Shown in pieces: positions 25,943 through 32,993 of a stretch of 41,327 nt of DNA. The notes beneath the pieces were generated by a model. The model saw only the letters and a program-made list of their open reading frames with translations, was not told where the DNA came from and made no database searches. The stretch is from the NCBI GenBank assembly GCA_022568135.1, contig JADFFQ010000037.1:1-41327 (forward strand), read 5' to 3'. Every line of letters starts with the position of its first letter. Positions within the stretch are counted from its first letter, which is position 1. The DNA is from Planctomycetota bacterium (GTDB taxonomy: Bacteria > Planctomycetota > Phycisphaerae > Phycisphaerales > SM1A02). A program made the position numbers and the translations under genes.

Positions 25943-26102
25943 GATCCTCCCTTGGCGAGCTGGGAATCATCGGCCTCGCAACCTGGCCGATGAGCGCCCA
26001 ACAGGTCGCAGCGGTGGGCGTAGATATCCTATGCTCCCGCTATGAGCCAATTTACCTGACCACACCCCACGGGCTAGGAGAATGTTGGAGAAATGCAAAA
26101 TC

Positions 26103-26125
26103 GGGCCGAGCTGGGGGGGCTCGGT
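26103..26125 (-). terminator. Weak hairpin downstream of the HExxH gene
   Basis: On the minus strand CCGAGC and GCTCGG form a 6-bp stem with a C-rich loop, followed a few bases later by TTTT. It lies about 70 bp after the stop of the 26196-26597 gene. The stem is short and the T run displaced, so termination is only possible. The rest of the 253-bp gap shows nothing else I can support. Confidence 0.3.
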
Positions 26126-26195
26126 GATCGGCGCAGGCAGTGGGATGGGCGCCGTTGCAGGGGCTGGGCCTTATGGGGCCGAGCAGGCGAGCCGG

Positions 26196-26597
26196 TCACA
26201 CGTAGGGGCGCAGCTCGTCGGGCAGCATCTTGAGGCCGCGGTTTCTTGCCTTGCGGACCGCGTAGCGAAGGGACTCGGCGATGCGCTGGTGGACGGCGGG
26301 CGTGACGTTCAGCCGCTGGGCACGCATCACATCCAAGGCCCATCGCCACGCCTCGTATTCCTCCAGGCAGCGCAGCCGATAGCGGCCGAAGCCGATCGCG
26401 TGATGGGCAATCTCATGGAGGAATATCGCGCAGCTGATCGGTCCCTTGGGATAGGGCGCTTCGATGAGCTTGCTTTCGGTGCCGTCGGCATAACGCACAA
26501 GCCACGCGCAGCCGGTCGAGCTGCTTCGCCACTTGCGCACCCGCACGCCGTAGGTTTGCTTCATCTGGTCCACCAGCGCATCGTAACGCTGTTGCAT
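26196..26597 (-). CDS. Small HExxH zincin-like protein of unknown function
   Basis: 133 residues from ATG 26597. The centre reads AIFLHEIAHHAIGFG (H61, E62, H65) and 14-17 residues later LEEYEAWRWALDV, so the third ligand is probably E79, E80 or E82. This is the layout of small zincins and of ImmA/IrrE-like peptidases (HExxH ... E-x-x-A), but the short length and the lack of a DNA-binding domain or partner antitoxin argue against a standard ImmA. No signal peptide, so cytoplasmic. The C-terminal helix region is basic. The frame is open upstream to 26735, overlapping the fmt end, but that part is low-complexity. Downstream of fmt by 116 bp, same strand. Confidence 0.6.
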   Translation of the reverse strand: MQQRYDALVDQMKQTYGVRVRKWRSSSTGCAWLVRYADGTESKLIEAPYPKGPISCAIFLHEIAHHAIGFGRYRLRCLEEYEAWRWALDVMRAQRLNVTPAVHQRIAESLRYAVRKARNRGLKMLPDELRPYV

Positions 26598-26713
26598 CGG
26601 GCGGCACGGCCGAGAAGCGCCCGGCCGATGAGCGCCGCCTTGGCGCGCAGCCTTGCGGCAGCGCTGATGATCCCTCAGGCCAAGCAGGTCCCACAGTGTG
26701 TCGGCGAATTGGG

Positions 26714-27631
26714 TCACAGCGGCTGGACCCTGCAACCGAGGCGAAGATCATGACCGTGGCAGAAGGCCGTAAACGACATCACCTTTCCGCCCGGCGGCTG
26801 AACTTCGAGCAACCGAACCGCCCCCGGGGCGCAGGCAATGGCGCGATCCGGCAGTAGCTCGCCCGGCACGGCGCCGGCCATATGTTCATCGGAAAGTTCC
26901 ACCCGGGTAACGCGCAGCTGCCGGCCGTCGAGCGTCACCGTACATCCCGGCCAGGGCGTCAGACCGTGAATGCGGCGCTGCACGGCACAAGCCGGCTGAT
27001 CGAAATGAACCGTTGCGTCGGACTTGGACAACTTGGGGGCCGGGCAGGCGAGCCGGTCATCCTGTTTGATCGGATGAAGTTGGTCGCAACGGAAGTTGGC
27101 CAGCGTCTCAAGCACGAGGTCCGGCCCCAGGTCGGCCAGGCGAGACTCCAGCTCCCCCGCCGTTTCCATCGGATCGATGGGCGTGGCGCGTTGAGCCAGG
27201 ACATCCCCGGCGTCGATCCGCTGGGTTATTCTGATCACGCTGAGCCCCGTTTCATTCTCGCCGTTGATGATCGCCCAGTTTATAGGCGCAGCGCCGCGAT
27301 ACCTGGGCAGAAGTGAGCCGTGCAGATTGATCGAGAAGGCGTGGTCGAGAAGCGCGGCAGGGAGTTTCTGCCCATACGCGATTACCACGAAGGCATCGGC
27401 GCCGGCGGCGCGAATGCGCTGCTGCACCTGCGGGTCACGGATATCCGCCGGCTTGATCGTCTCGACGTGGTGTTCTTGGGCGAATTGGCAAGCAGGGGTC
27501 GGCCGCAGGAGACGATGCCGCCCAGCCGGTCGATCGGGCTGGGTGATCAACAGCGCGACGTGGTGCTCCTCCACAAGGCGCTTCAGCGTGGGCAGGCCAA
27601 ACTCGCCGGAACCGAAATAGACCAGTCGCAT
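26714..27631 (-). CDS. fmt: Methionyl-tRNA formyltransferase
   Basis: 305 residues from ATG 27631 (family about 310). It transfers a formyl group from 10-formyl-THF to Met-tRNA(fMet) for initiation. Catalytic-domain motifs: VYFGSGEFGLPTL, LLITQPDRPAGRHR, AYGQKLP, the core SINLHGSLLPRYRGAAPINW with Asn102 and His104, and RIDAGDVL with Asp140. The C-terminal beta-barrel domain follows (HGLTPWPGCTV). The active site uses HG where E. coli has HA. It sits beside def (51-105 bp, same strand), the usual partner removing the formyl group later. The open frame before ATG 27631 (18 codons) covers a palindromic repeat and is probably not translated. Confidence 0.93.
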   Translation of the reverse strand: MRLVYFGSGEFGLPTLKRLVEEHHVALLITQPDRPAGRHRLLRPTPACQFAQEHHVETIKPADIRDPQVQQRIRAAGADAFVVIAYGQKLPAALLDHAFSINLHGSLLPRYRGAAPINWAIINGENETGLSVIRITQRIDAGDVLAQRATPIDPMETAGELESRLADLGPDLVLETLANFRCDQLHPIKQDDRLACPAPKLSKSDATVHFDQPACAVQRRIHGLTPWPGCTVTLDGRQLRVTRVELSDEHMAGAVPGELLPDRAIACAPGAVRLLEVQPPGGKVMSFTAFCHGHDLRLGCRVQPL

Positions 27632-27664
27632 GGTTGCTGCGCCAGCGGATAGGGTGGCTCGATG

Positions 27665-27690
27665 AGCCCGCGGATATTCATCCACGGCTA
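27665..27690 (-). repeat. Palindromic repeat, second copy of the 31437-31462 element
   Basis: Read on the minus strand this 26-bp sequence matches plus-strand 31437-31462 at 23 of 26 positions by eye. Its core is an imperfect hairpin (CCGCGGAT against ATCCACGG). It lies between fmt and def, within the presumed leader of fmt. Confidence 0.6.
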
Positions 27691-27736
27691 TCAGAGGAAC
27701 AGTAGGCGGTCACACTATGTGTGAGGATAACCCAGC

Positions 27737-28258
27737 TCACCCCTCGGCGGCGGAGGCTTCGAGCTCTTTGAGCAACTTGCGGTTGGCGATCCGATCGATC
27801 GGCGCCATCCGGTCGATGATCAAGACGCCATCGAGGTGGTCGCATTCATGCTGCCATATGCGGGCCGGCAACTCGTCGCCGGCCAATATAAAGGATTGGG
27901 CGTCTCGATCCTGCGCAGAGATGGTCGCCGAGGCAGGGCGGCGAATGTCCACCTGAATCCCCGGCACGCTGAGGCAACCTTCCTCCCTTAGCAGAAGCTC
28001 TCCCTGGAGCGCTGTCAGCTTCGGATTGATGAAGACGCGATCAGGTTGGTGATCATCGCCCCTGGTGACGAACATCCGCCAGGACAGCCCCACTTGCGGC
28101 GCGGCCAGCCCGGCACCATCCGCTTGGTGCATCAGCTCAAGCATGCGATCGGCAACAGCTTGAACAGCCCCGTCGATGGTCTCGATGCGTTGGGCTCTCT
28201 GACGGAGCACCGGCGCCGGGTAAACCAGAATCTCAAGGCTGGCGAGGTCGATGCTCAT
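27737..28258 (-). CDS. def: Peptide deformylase
   Basis: 173 residues, full length. Removes the N-formyl group from nascent proteins. The three metalloprotease motifs are intact: GAGLAAPQVG (48-57), EEGCLSVPG (92-100, metal ligand Cys95) and QHECDHLDG (136-144, His137 and His141 ligands with catalytic Glu138). The EEGCLSVPG form places it with type I deformylases. It is followed by fmt on the same strand, so the two ends of the formyl cycle are likely co-expressed. It diverges from the TPR gene. Confidence 0.95.
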   Translation of the reverse strand: MSIDLASLEILVYPAPVLRQRAQRIETIDGAVQAVADRMLELMHQADGAGLAAPQVGLSWRMFVTRGDDHQPDRVFINPKLTALQGELLLREEGCLSVPGIQVDIRRPASATISAQDRDAQSFILAGDELPARIWQHECDHLDGVLIIDRMAPIDRIANRKLLKELEASAAEG

Positions 28259-28421
28259 GGGGCTATGCTACCCCGAGGCTGCACGCCGAGCCAACGGCTC
28301 CGGAATTGACCGGGGTCGGAAATGGTCATACCTTTCGTGGCTCATCCTCGGGGCCCAAGGCAACTCCATCGGCGTGGGTTGCGAATCCATGTTTGGCTTG
28401 CGCAAGCGGCAGGAGCGACAG

Positions 28422-29933
28422 GTGGCGCTTCGATTCGGCAAGAAGAAACCCTCCGACGGCGACAATGGCGACAACGCCAAGGAGCCCGCTCCATTTGAGC
28501 CGCAGCCGGAGAAGGCGCGCAAATGGTTCGAGCACGCGCGCGCCGCGGCTGATACGTATAACTATGAGTACGCACTTTGGTGTTACGCGAACGGCATCCG
28601 TCTCGACCCGATGACGATATCAGCTCACGAGGCGATGTACGAGGCGGCAGTGCAGTACTTCAATGGGGCCGGCAAACCCGCCAGCGGCCGGGAGGTGCGC
28701 AAGATCGAGGGCCCGCACGCGATCGAGAAGTTCGCCGCAGCCGAGTTCGCCTGGCTCAAGGACATCAACAACGGGTCCTTGGCGCTGAAATTCCTCGACG
28801 CTGCGGTCAAAGCGGACCAATGGGGCGGTGAGATCGGCCGATGGCACGCCCCGCGCGTGCTCAACGTTCTGCGACGTCAAAAGAAGCCCTCCAAGAGCAG
28901 TTTCCTGCAGGCGAAGGATCTGTTTCCCAAGCTCGCGGCCTGGGATGAGGCGATCGCCGCGGGCGAGGACGCCCTGCTGCTCGATCCCGCCGATACGGCG
29001 CTTGAGGACGAGCTGAAGGATCTCTCCGCCCAGCGGGCCATGGACCAAGGTCGGTATGCCGAAGCAGGCGGTGAGGAAGGCGGGTTCCGAATGTTCGTCA
29101 AGGACATCGACAAGCAGCGCGAACTCGAGGAAGCCGAGGCCATCTCCGGCGGCCTCTCCATCAACGAGCGCAACCTTCAACGCGCCCGCAAAGAGTACGA
29201 GAAGTCACCCGGTGTGCCCGATGTGATCAATCGGTATGCCCAACTGCTCAAGGCCCAGGGCACCAGCGAAGCCGAGCAGCAGGCGTTCGATGTCTATACC
29301 AAGGGCTACGGCGATACGGGAGAATATCGATTCCGCGCATTGGCGGGCGACATCACAATCGAGCAAGCGCAGGCGAAGGTTGCAATGCTTCGCAACAAGC
29401 TGCAAGAGCGTCATGGCAACGCCGAGCTGAACCAACAGCACGAGCAGGCTCGCAAACAGCTGCTCGACCTCCAATATGCCGAGTATGACGAGCGCGCAAA
29501 ACAATACCCCACGGACAGGCACATCAAGCAGCAACTTGGCGAGGTCCAGTACGAGCTGGGGCGCTTCGGTGAGGCGGAAAAATGCTTCCAGGCCGCGAAG
29601 GACGATCCGAAGCTGCGCGTGAGAGCCGGCTATATGCTCGGCCGATGTTTCGCGGCCGAGTCCTGGCACGACATCGCGATCCAGGAATTCAAGGAGGCCT
29701 TGGAGCGAGTCGAGCCGGGCGACAAGGAGACCGAGCTGGCGATCCTGTATGACCTGATGGTCTCATTGATGGAGCACGCCCGCCAGGAGAAATCCGTTCC
29801 GCTCGCCAAGGATGCGCTGGAAATCTGCTCGAGCATCGCGCGAAAGGACATCACCTACCGCAACATCCGCGAATGCCGCAAGGAGGTTGCCGAGCTGATC
29901 GGGCATCTCAGTGGACCTTCCTCCAACGCGTAA
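28422..29933 (+). CDS. Tetratricopeptide-repeat (TPR) protein of unknown role
   Basis: 503 residues from GTG 28422, chosen for AGGAG at 28411-28415 with spacing 6; ATG 28389 is an in-frame alternative. The protein begins with a basic, Asp/Lys-rich linker and then TPR-like helical pairs: KARKWFEHARAAADTYNYEYA-x-WCYANGIRLDP (about 30-60), a large Lys/Glu-rich helical middle, and clear TPRs near 385-470 (LGEVQYELGRFGEAEKCFQAA, MLGRCFAAESWHDIAIQEFKEALE). No signal peptide or membrane span. TPRs mediate protein contacts; the partner is unknown. It ends 11 bp before the kdsB start, so co-transcription with kdsB is likely. Confidence 0.7.
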   Translation: MALRFGKKKPSDGDNGDNAKEPAPFEPQPEKARKWFEHARAAADTYNYEYALWCYANGIRLDPMTISAHEAMYEAAVQYFNGAGKPASGREVRKIEGPHAIEKFAAAEFAWLKDINNGSLALKFLDAAVKADQWGGEIGRWHAPRVLNVLRRQKKPSKSSFLQAKDLFPKLAAWDEAIAAGEDALLLDPADTALEDELKDLSAQRAMDQGRYAEAGGEEGGFRMFVKDIDKQRELEEAEAISGGLSINERNLQRARKEYEKSPGVPDVINRYAQLLKAQGTSEAEQQAFDVYTKGYGDTGEYRFRALAGDITIEQAQAKVAMLRNKLQERHGNAELNQQHEQARKQLLDLQYAEYDERAKQYPTDRHIKQQLGEVQYELGRFGEAEKCFQAAKDDPKLRVRAGYMLGRCFAAESWHDIAIQEFKEALERVEPGDKETELAILYDLMVSLMEHARQEKSVPLAKDALEICSSIARKDITYRNIRECRKEVAELIGHLSGPSSNA

Positions 29934-29944
29934 AGGTGTGGCCG

Positions 29945-30724
29945 GTGCCGAGCGCGATCGCCGTCATCCCCGCTCGTTATGCCTCGGTTCGGTTCCCCGG
30001 CAAGGTGCTGGCGGATCGCACTGGGTCGCCGCTGATCCAACACGTCTATGACCGCGTGCGCCAGGCCGGCCTCGTAGACCGTGTCATCGTCGCCGCCGAT
30101 GACCAGCGGATCATCGATGCGGTGCAGCGCTTTGGCGGCGAGGCCGTGATGACGCGACCCGATCATCCCAACGGGACGAGCCGCGTCGCGGAAGCCATCG
30201 CTGGGCTCGGTGTATCTCAAGCCACAAGCCACAAGCCACAAGCCTCTTCTCTGATCGTCAACGTCCAGGCCGATGAGCCGGACATCGAGCCGGACTCGAT
30301 CGACTTGGCGGTCACCGCGCTTCAGGATCACCCCCGGTGCGTGATGGCGACGCTCGCATCGCCCTTTGGGCCGGATGAGGATCCAGCCGATCCGAACATC
30401 GTCAAGGTGGTGATCGACGCGGCCGGCTGTGCGATGTATTTCTCTCGGGCGCTGATCCCCCACTGTCGCGCGGGTCCTGACGCGGGCAGACCGCTCAAGC
30501 ATGTCGGGGTGTATGTGTACCGTCGTGACTTCCTGCTGAAGTACGCCACACTGCCGCCGACGCCGCTGGAGCAGGCTGAGCAACTCGAACAGTTGCGAGT
30601 GCTCGAGCACGGCTACGAGATCGCCGTAGCCGTCACCAATCTCAGCTTCCACGGCATCGACACGCCCGAACAGTACGAGGCGTTCGTGCAGCGGAATCGG
30701 GAATCGCAACAGACCGCGCCCTAG
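29945..30724 (+). CDS. kdsB: 3-deoxy-manno-octulosonate cytidylyltransferase with a repeat-encoded insertion
   Basis: 259 residues from GTG 29945 (GTG 29936 is an alternative; usual length about 245-250). It activates Kdo with CTP to CMP-Kdo for lipopolysaccharide inner core, implying an outer membrane. Motifs: AIAVIPARYASVRFPGKVL (nucleotide-binding loop), NGTSRVAEA, VNVQADEPDIEP (QGDEP in most homologues, here QADEP), AMYFSRALIP, HVGVYVYRRDFL and EQLEQLRVLEHGY. Between the AEAIAGLG helix and the VNVQ strand there is an extra SQATSHKPQASS, encoded by four 7-bp repeats (30217-30244); the surrounding reading frame is kept. The loop is on the enzyme surface in known structures, so activity may be preserved. 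Confidence 0.9.
   Translation: MPSAIAVIPARYASVRFPGKVLADRTGSPLIQHVYDRVRQAGLVDRVIVAADDQRIIDAVQRFGGEAVMTRPDHPNGTSRVAEAIAGLGVSQATSHKPQASSLIVNVQADEPDIEPDSIDLAVTALQDHPRCVMATLASPFGPDEDPADPNIVKVVIDAAGCAMYFSRALIPHCRAGPDAGRPLKHVGVYVYRRDFLLKYATLPPTPLEQAEQLEQLRVLEHGYEIAVAVTNLSFHGIDTPEQYEAFVQRNRESQQTAP
30217..30244 (+). repeat. Heptamer array NCAAGCC x4 within kdsB
   Basis: Units TCAAGCC, ACAAGCC, ACAAGCC, ACAAGCC. Together with flanking bases it encodes SQATSHKPQASS. The same four-unit array, on the opposite strand, lies in the GspJ-like leader at 11756-11783. Confidence 0.88.
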
Positions 30725-30918
30725 AGCGCCTTCATTGACGTGGCAGTCAACGAGCGCAAGGACGGACAGTGGCAGCTATAATCTGAGTGAGATGCGTGCA
30801 AGGCTGCTAAAGAGGACTTGCCGTGCGTGGTCGATGTTCAAAAGGAATCACTTGACTATTTCGTCTGGGCGGCAAGGCATTTTTACAAGCGGGCACTTCT
30901 GAAAAAGGGAGACCACCC
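30725..30918 (+). promoter_or_regulatory. Gap before the VOC gene with a possible -10 element
   Basis: The 194-bp gap holds TATAAT at 30777-30782, a perfect -10 hexamer, but without a convincing -35 at 17 bp, and a TTGAC/GTCAA inverted repeat at about 30735-30750. GGGAG at 30907-30911 is the ribosome site of the following gene. Confidence 0.3.
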
Positions 30919-31299
30919 ATGTTTCTCGAGCACGTGAATTTGACGGTTTCGGACCTCGAGCGCTCCATCGATTTCTATACACGGCTCTTCGACTTCCGCG
31001 TGCGTTGGAGGGGAACGACCGATGGCGGCACGTCCGCCGTCCACGTGGGCGACGATCGGTGCTATCTGGCTCTCTTTGAAGCTGCGCATAAGGGTCGACA
31101 CCACATCGACTACGCCGCCGTCGGTTTCAATCACTTTGCTTTCGTCGTAGACGACCTTGACGACATGAAGCAGCGGCTTGTGTCGCTGGGAATCTCCCCA
31201 AGTGATGAGCAGGATTACGAGCCCGGCCGCAGAGTGTACTTCGTCGATCCGGACGGGATCGAGGTCGAGCTGGTGCAATACGAACCAGCGGCCGTATGA
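30919..31299 (+). CDS. VOC-superfamily (glyoxalase/dioxygenase-fold) protein
   Basis: 126 residues, one VOC module of two beta-alpha-beta-beta-beta units. The four metal-ligand positions are readable: H5 (LEHVNLTV), E54 (LALFEA), H72 (FNHFAFVV) and E117 (IEVELVQY). VFxDPDG-type YFVDPDGIEVELVQ near the end is the usual signature. GGGAG lies 7 nt before ATG 30919. Members include glyoxalase I, fosfomycin-resistance enzymes and extradiol dioxygenases; the single-module size fits glyoxalase-like or FosA-like enzymes, but substrate cannot be told. Just right of it the repeat-rich accessory region begins. Confidence 0.82.
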   Translation: MFLEHVNLTVSDLERSIDFYTRLFDFRVRWRGTTDGGTSAVHVGDDRCYLALFEAAHKGRHHIDYAAVGFNHFAFVVDDLDDMKQRLVSLGISPSDEQDYEPGRRVYFVDPDGIEVELVQYEPAAV

Positions 31300-31330
31300 T
31301 CGGCGTCCAAGGCCGATTGGCCGGACGGCA

Positions 31331-31356
31331 GTGACGCTCAAACAAGCTTGCGAAAG
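31331..31356 (-). pseudogene. Remnant of a hicA 3' end
   Basis: By eye, 31331-31356 matches 36648-36673 at all but one or two positions. At 36648 this sequence is the end of the intact hicA (DFRKLL then TGA); here the minus strand reads FRKLV then TGA (31338-31340). Similarity stops sharply at both sides. It lies about 90 bp left of the plus-strand hicA gene, the same order as in the right-hand cluster, so it looks like what is left of a deleted minus-strand hicBA. Confidence 0.6.
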
Positions 31357-31399
31357 AGTGTCGCGCGCGCCCCTAGCGCAACATTGGTCCGCCGAGCGC

Positions 31400-31462
31400 C
31401 CCCGCATGTGCATGCGGGGCTACGATGCTGACCTCGTAGCCGCGGATGCATATCCGCGGGCC
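31400..31462. repeat. Three consecutive perfect hairpins (palindromic element)
   Basis: Stem 1: CCCCGCATG (31400-31408) with CATGCGGGG (31411-31419). Stem 2: GGCTACGA (31418-31425) with TCGTAGCC (31434-31441). Stem 3: CCGCGGAT (31440-31447) with ATCCGCGG (31452-31459). Stems 1/2 and 2/3 share bases at their borders. The third unit has a second copy at 27665-27690 in inverse orientation, so the element is probably a dispersed REP- or MITE-like sequence. It contains the start codon of the hicA gene at 31446. Confidence 0.75.
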
Positions 31463-31655
31463 TGCATTTGATTCACGCCGCGATCTCATCCGCCATCTGA
31501 AGAAACACGGCTGCGCGCTGCTTCGCGAGGGCAGCAATCACTCCGTGTTCGTCAACCGCGCAAGGCGGAAATCAGCAACCCTTCCCCGCCACCGCGAGAT
31601 CAATGATTTCTTAGCCCGCAAGATTTTCCGCGACCTGGAGGTATCGGAGCCTTAG
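31446..31655 (+). CDS. hicA: HicA-family mRNA interferase toxin, orphan
   Basis: 69 residues. The HicA fold is recognisable: DLIRHLKKHGCALLREGSNH, with the active-site His in GSNH, then VFVNRARRK and the second strand TLPRHREIND followed by a C-terminal helix (LARKIFRDLEV). HicA proteins are small dsRNA-binding-fold RNases neutralised by HicB. No hicB follows: the next gene is a protease on the opposite strand. The start ATG 31446 lies inside the stem of a palindrome, so the true start or its regulation is unsure; TTG codons are out of frame. A 94-bp truncated copy of this gene is at 37091-37184. Toxicity without an antitoxin would need one encoded elsewhere, or loss of activity. Confidence 0.65.
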   Translation: MHIRGPAFDSRRDLIRHLKKHGCALLREGSNHSVFVNRARRKSATLPRHREINDFLARKIFRDLEVSEP

Positions 31656-31766
31656 CGTTGACGCGTGCCGCGCTGTGGTGGCATACGTCTGCGGCGATGT
31701 GTCAATAAGAAACTCCCATTCCCTTTTCTGTGCTGGGGAATCACGCCGTTGCCAGCGAGCGTTCTT

Positions 31767-32528
31767 CTAACGAATCCGCACAGGGAAATTGACAAGCCTG
31801 TCCAAGAGAAGGTTGAGCGGCACAAAGTGACACAGGCCTGCCATCGCCTGCGGTTCGCCGTGAGGGCGATATCCGGAAACCACGCCCACGACCCGATGGC
31901 CGTTCTCGTTGCTATACCAAACGGGCCCGCCGCTTACGCCCTGGGCAACGTGACCATCGACCAAGTAGATCGGCACCTCCGCGCTCGTGATCGTCGCGGC
32001 GATCGACCCCCGGTAGAAGCACAGTTGCGGAGCTCCCAAGTCTCTTTCCACGAACAGCGGGTACCCTGCCCACGCGACGTTGTTTCCTGGGTTGAGGATG
32101 ATCTCAGGTGCGAGCACACGGGGAAGCGATTCGTCGTCCTCCACGAACGGTCGACCGTCGGCGCACAGGTTGGGCACGCAGAATGCCGCCGCGTCGTAGC
32201 CGGGCCTCATCGGCCGGACGAGGGGCCACTCGTCACTCAGCTCCGCGAGACCGTGCGTTTTCAGCTCCGCGACCCTCGGCTGCTCCCCGTCCTCTGCGTG
32301 CCTTGTCAGCCTCCAACGAACCTCGGTCGTTGGCAGATCCTCGACCACATGGCGCGCGGTGGCGACCGCAAGCCAGCGATTCCCCTCCGGATCCTTCGCA
32401 TCGCCAATTACGATTCCGCTTGCCGTCGACTTCATCGGTTGTTCGGTCTGCGTCCACTCCCCGGTTATCCGCACCGTGAACGGTCGGACGTGCGATCGGA
32501 AGCCCTCCATCAAGCTATTGTCCGTCAT
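31767..32528 (-). CDS. Cytosolic trypsin-like serine protease
   Basis: 253 residues. The S1 chymotrypsin/trypsin-fold triad is visible: His60 in AVATARHVV, Asp112 in GYDAAAF and Ser199 in GVSGGPVW (GxSGG). Between them are beta-strand-like segments such as WAGYPLFV. There is no signal peptide or membrane segment, so it should act in the cytoplasm, unlike Deg/HtrA proteins, and there is no PDZ domain. GGAGG lies about 9 nt before ATG 32528. The start is 26 bp from repeat copy A. Cytosolic trypsin-like peptidases occur as effectors in several bacterial defence systems, but no sensor gene is adjacent, so that role is only a suggestion. Confidence 0.78.
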   Translation of the reverse strand: MTDNSLMEGFRSHVRPFTVRITGEWTQTEQPMKSTASGIVIGDAKDPEGNRWLAVATARHVVEDLPTTEVRWRLTRHAEDGEQPRVAELKTHGLAELSDEWPLVRPMRPGYDAAAFCVPNLCADGRPFVEDDESLPRVLAPEIILNPGNNVAWAGYPLFVERDLGAPQLCFYRGSIAATITSAEVPIYLVDGHVAQGVSGGPVWYSNENGHRVVGVVSGYRPHGEPQAMAGLCHFVPLNLLLDRLVNFPVRIR

Positions 32529-32553
32529 GCGAATGGCCCTCCGTGAGCCCCGG

Positions 32554-32800
32554 CACGGAAGAGGGGACGGGATTCGCTTTCATCGGTACGCAGCGCCAGG
32601 CTATGGTACGGTCTTCTCACTCGGTGTTTGTCTCTTCCTGCGCTTTCTCGAGCTTTTCGAGGCACTTTTCGGCGCTCTCTCGGAGGCGCGGATTGGGATG
32701 GGTTTCGGCGATGGCTCGGATGGGGTTGATCGCCCGTTTATCGCCGATATCGGCTAGAGCCGAAGCCGCGGCGCGGACTGTTCGGCGCTGGGGATCGTCG
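32554..32800 (-). repeat. Repeat copy A: 3' end of the M1 aminopeptidase gene plus flank
   Basis: It aligns without gaps, by eye, to 38236-38482. Its minus strand encodes ALADIGDKRAINPIRAIA and so on to QEETNTE and a stop, 39 of 47 residues identical to the aminopeptidase C-terminus; the similarity continues past the stop into about 60 bp of 3' flank (AGGCTATGG, GGGGACGG). An ATG at 32811 would allow a 64-residue HEAT-like peptide, but without the rest of the gene it is best seen as a gene fragment. The rest of the gap to 32993 shows only a possible TATAGT (32872-32877) before the inositol operon. Confidence 0.85.
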
Positions 32801-32993
32801 ACACCTTCCATGCCTCCTGGCCCGCGGCAGCGACTCCCCTGCCACCTTCTGGCGGTTGCGGTGGAACCGGGTATAGTGGCCGGCTTCGGGAGTGGGCCGC
32901 CCGGTCAGGTGACTGATGGCGGCCACCCCGCATAGCCAACCTGCTTCACCGCAGCCGCCTGACGTGGCGTGTCACGTCAAAGGAGATCACCTC

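Noticed and set aside
26082-26753. A 223-codon plus-strand frame opposite the HExxH gene and the fmt end
   Set aside because: Antisense to two minus-strand genes with real motifs; no domain found.
32617-32811. A 64-residue HEAT-repeat protein at copy A (and a 61-residue one at copy B)
   Set aside because: Each is a C-terminal fragment of the aminopeptidase that starts mid-repeat, with no ribosome site; best treated as duplicated gene ends.
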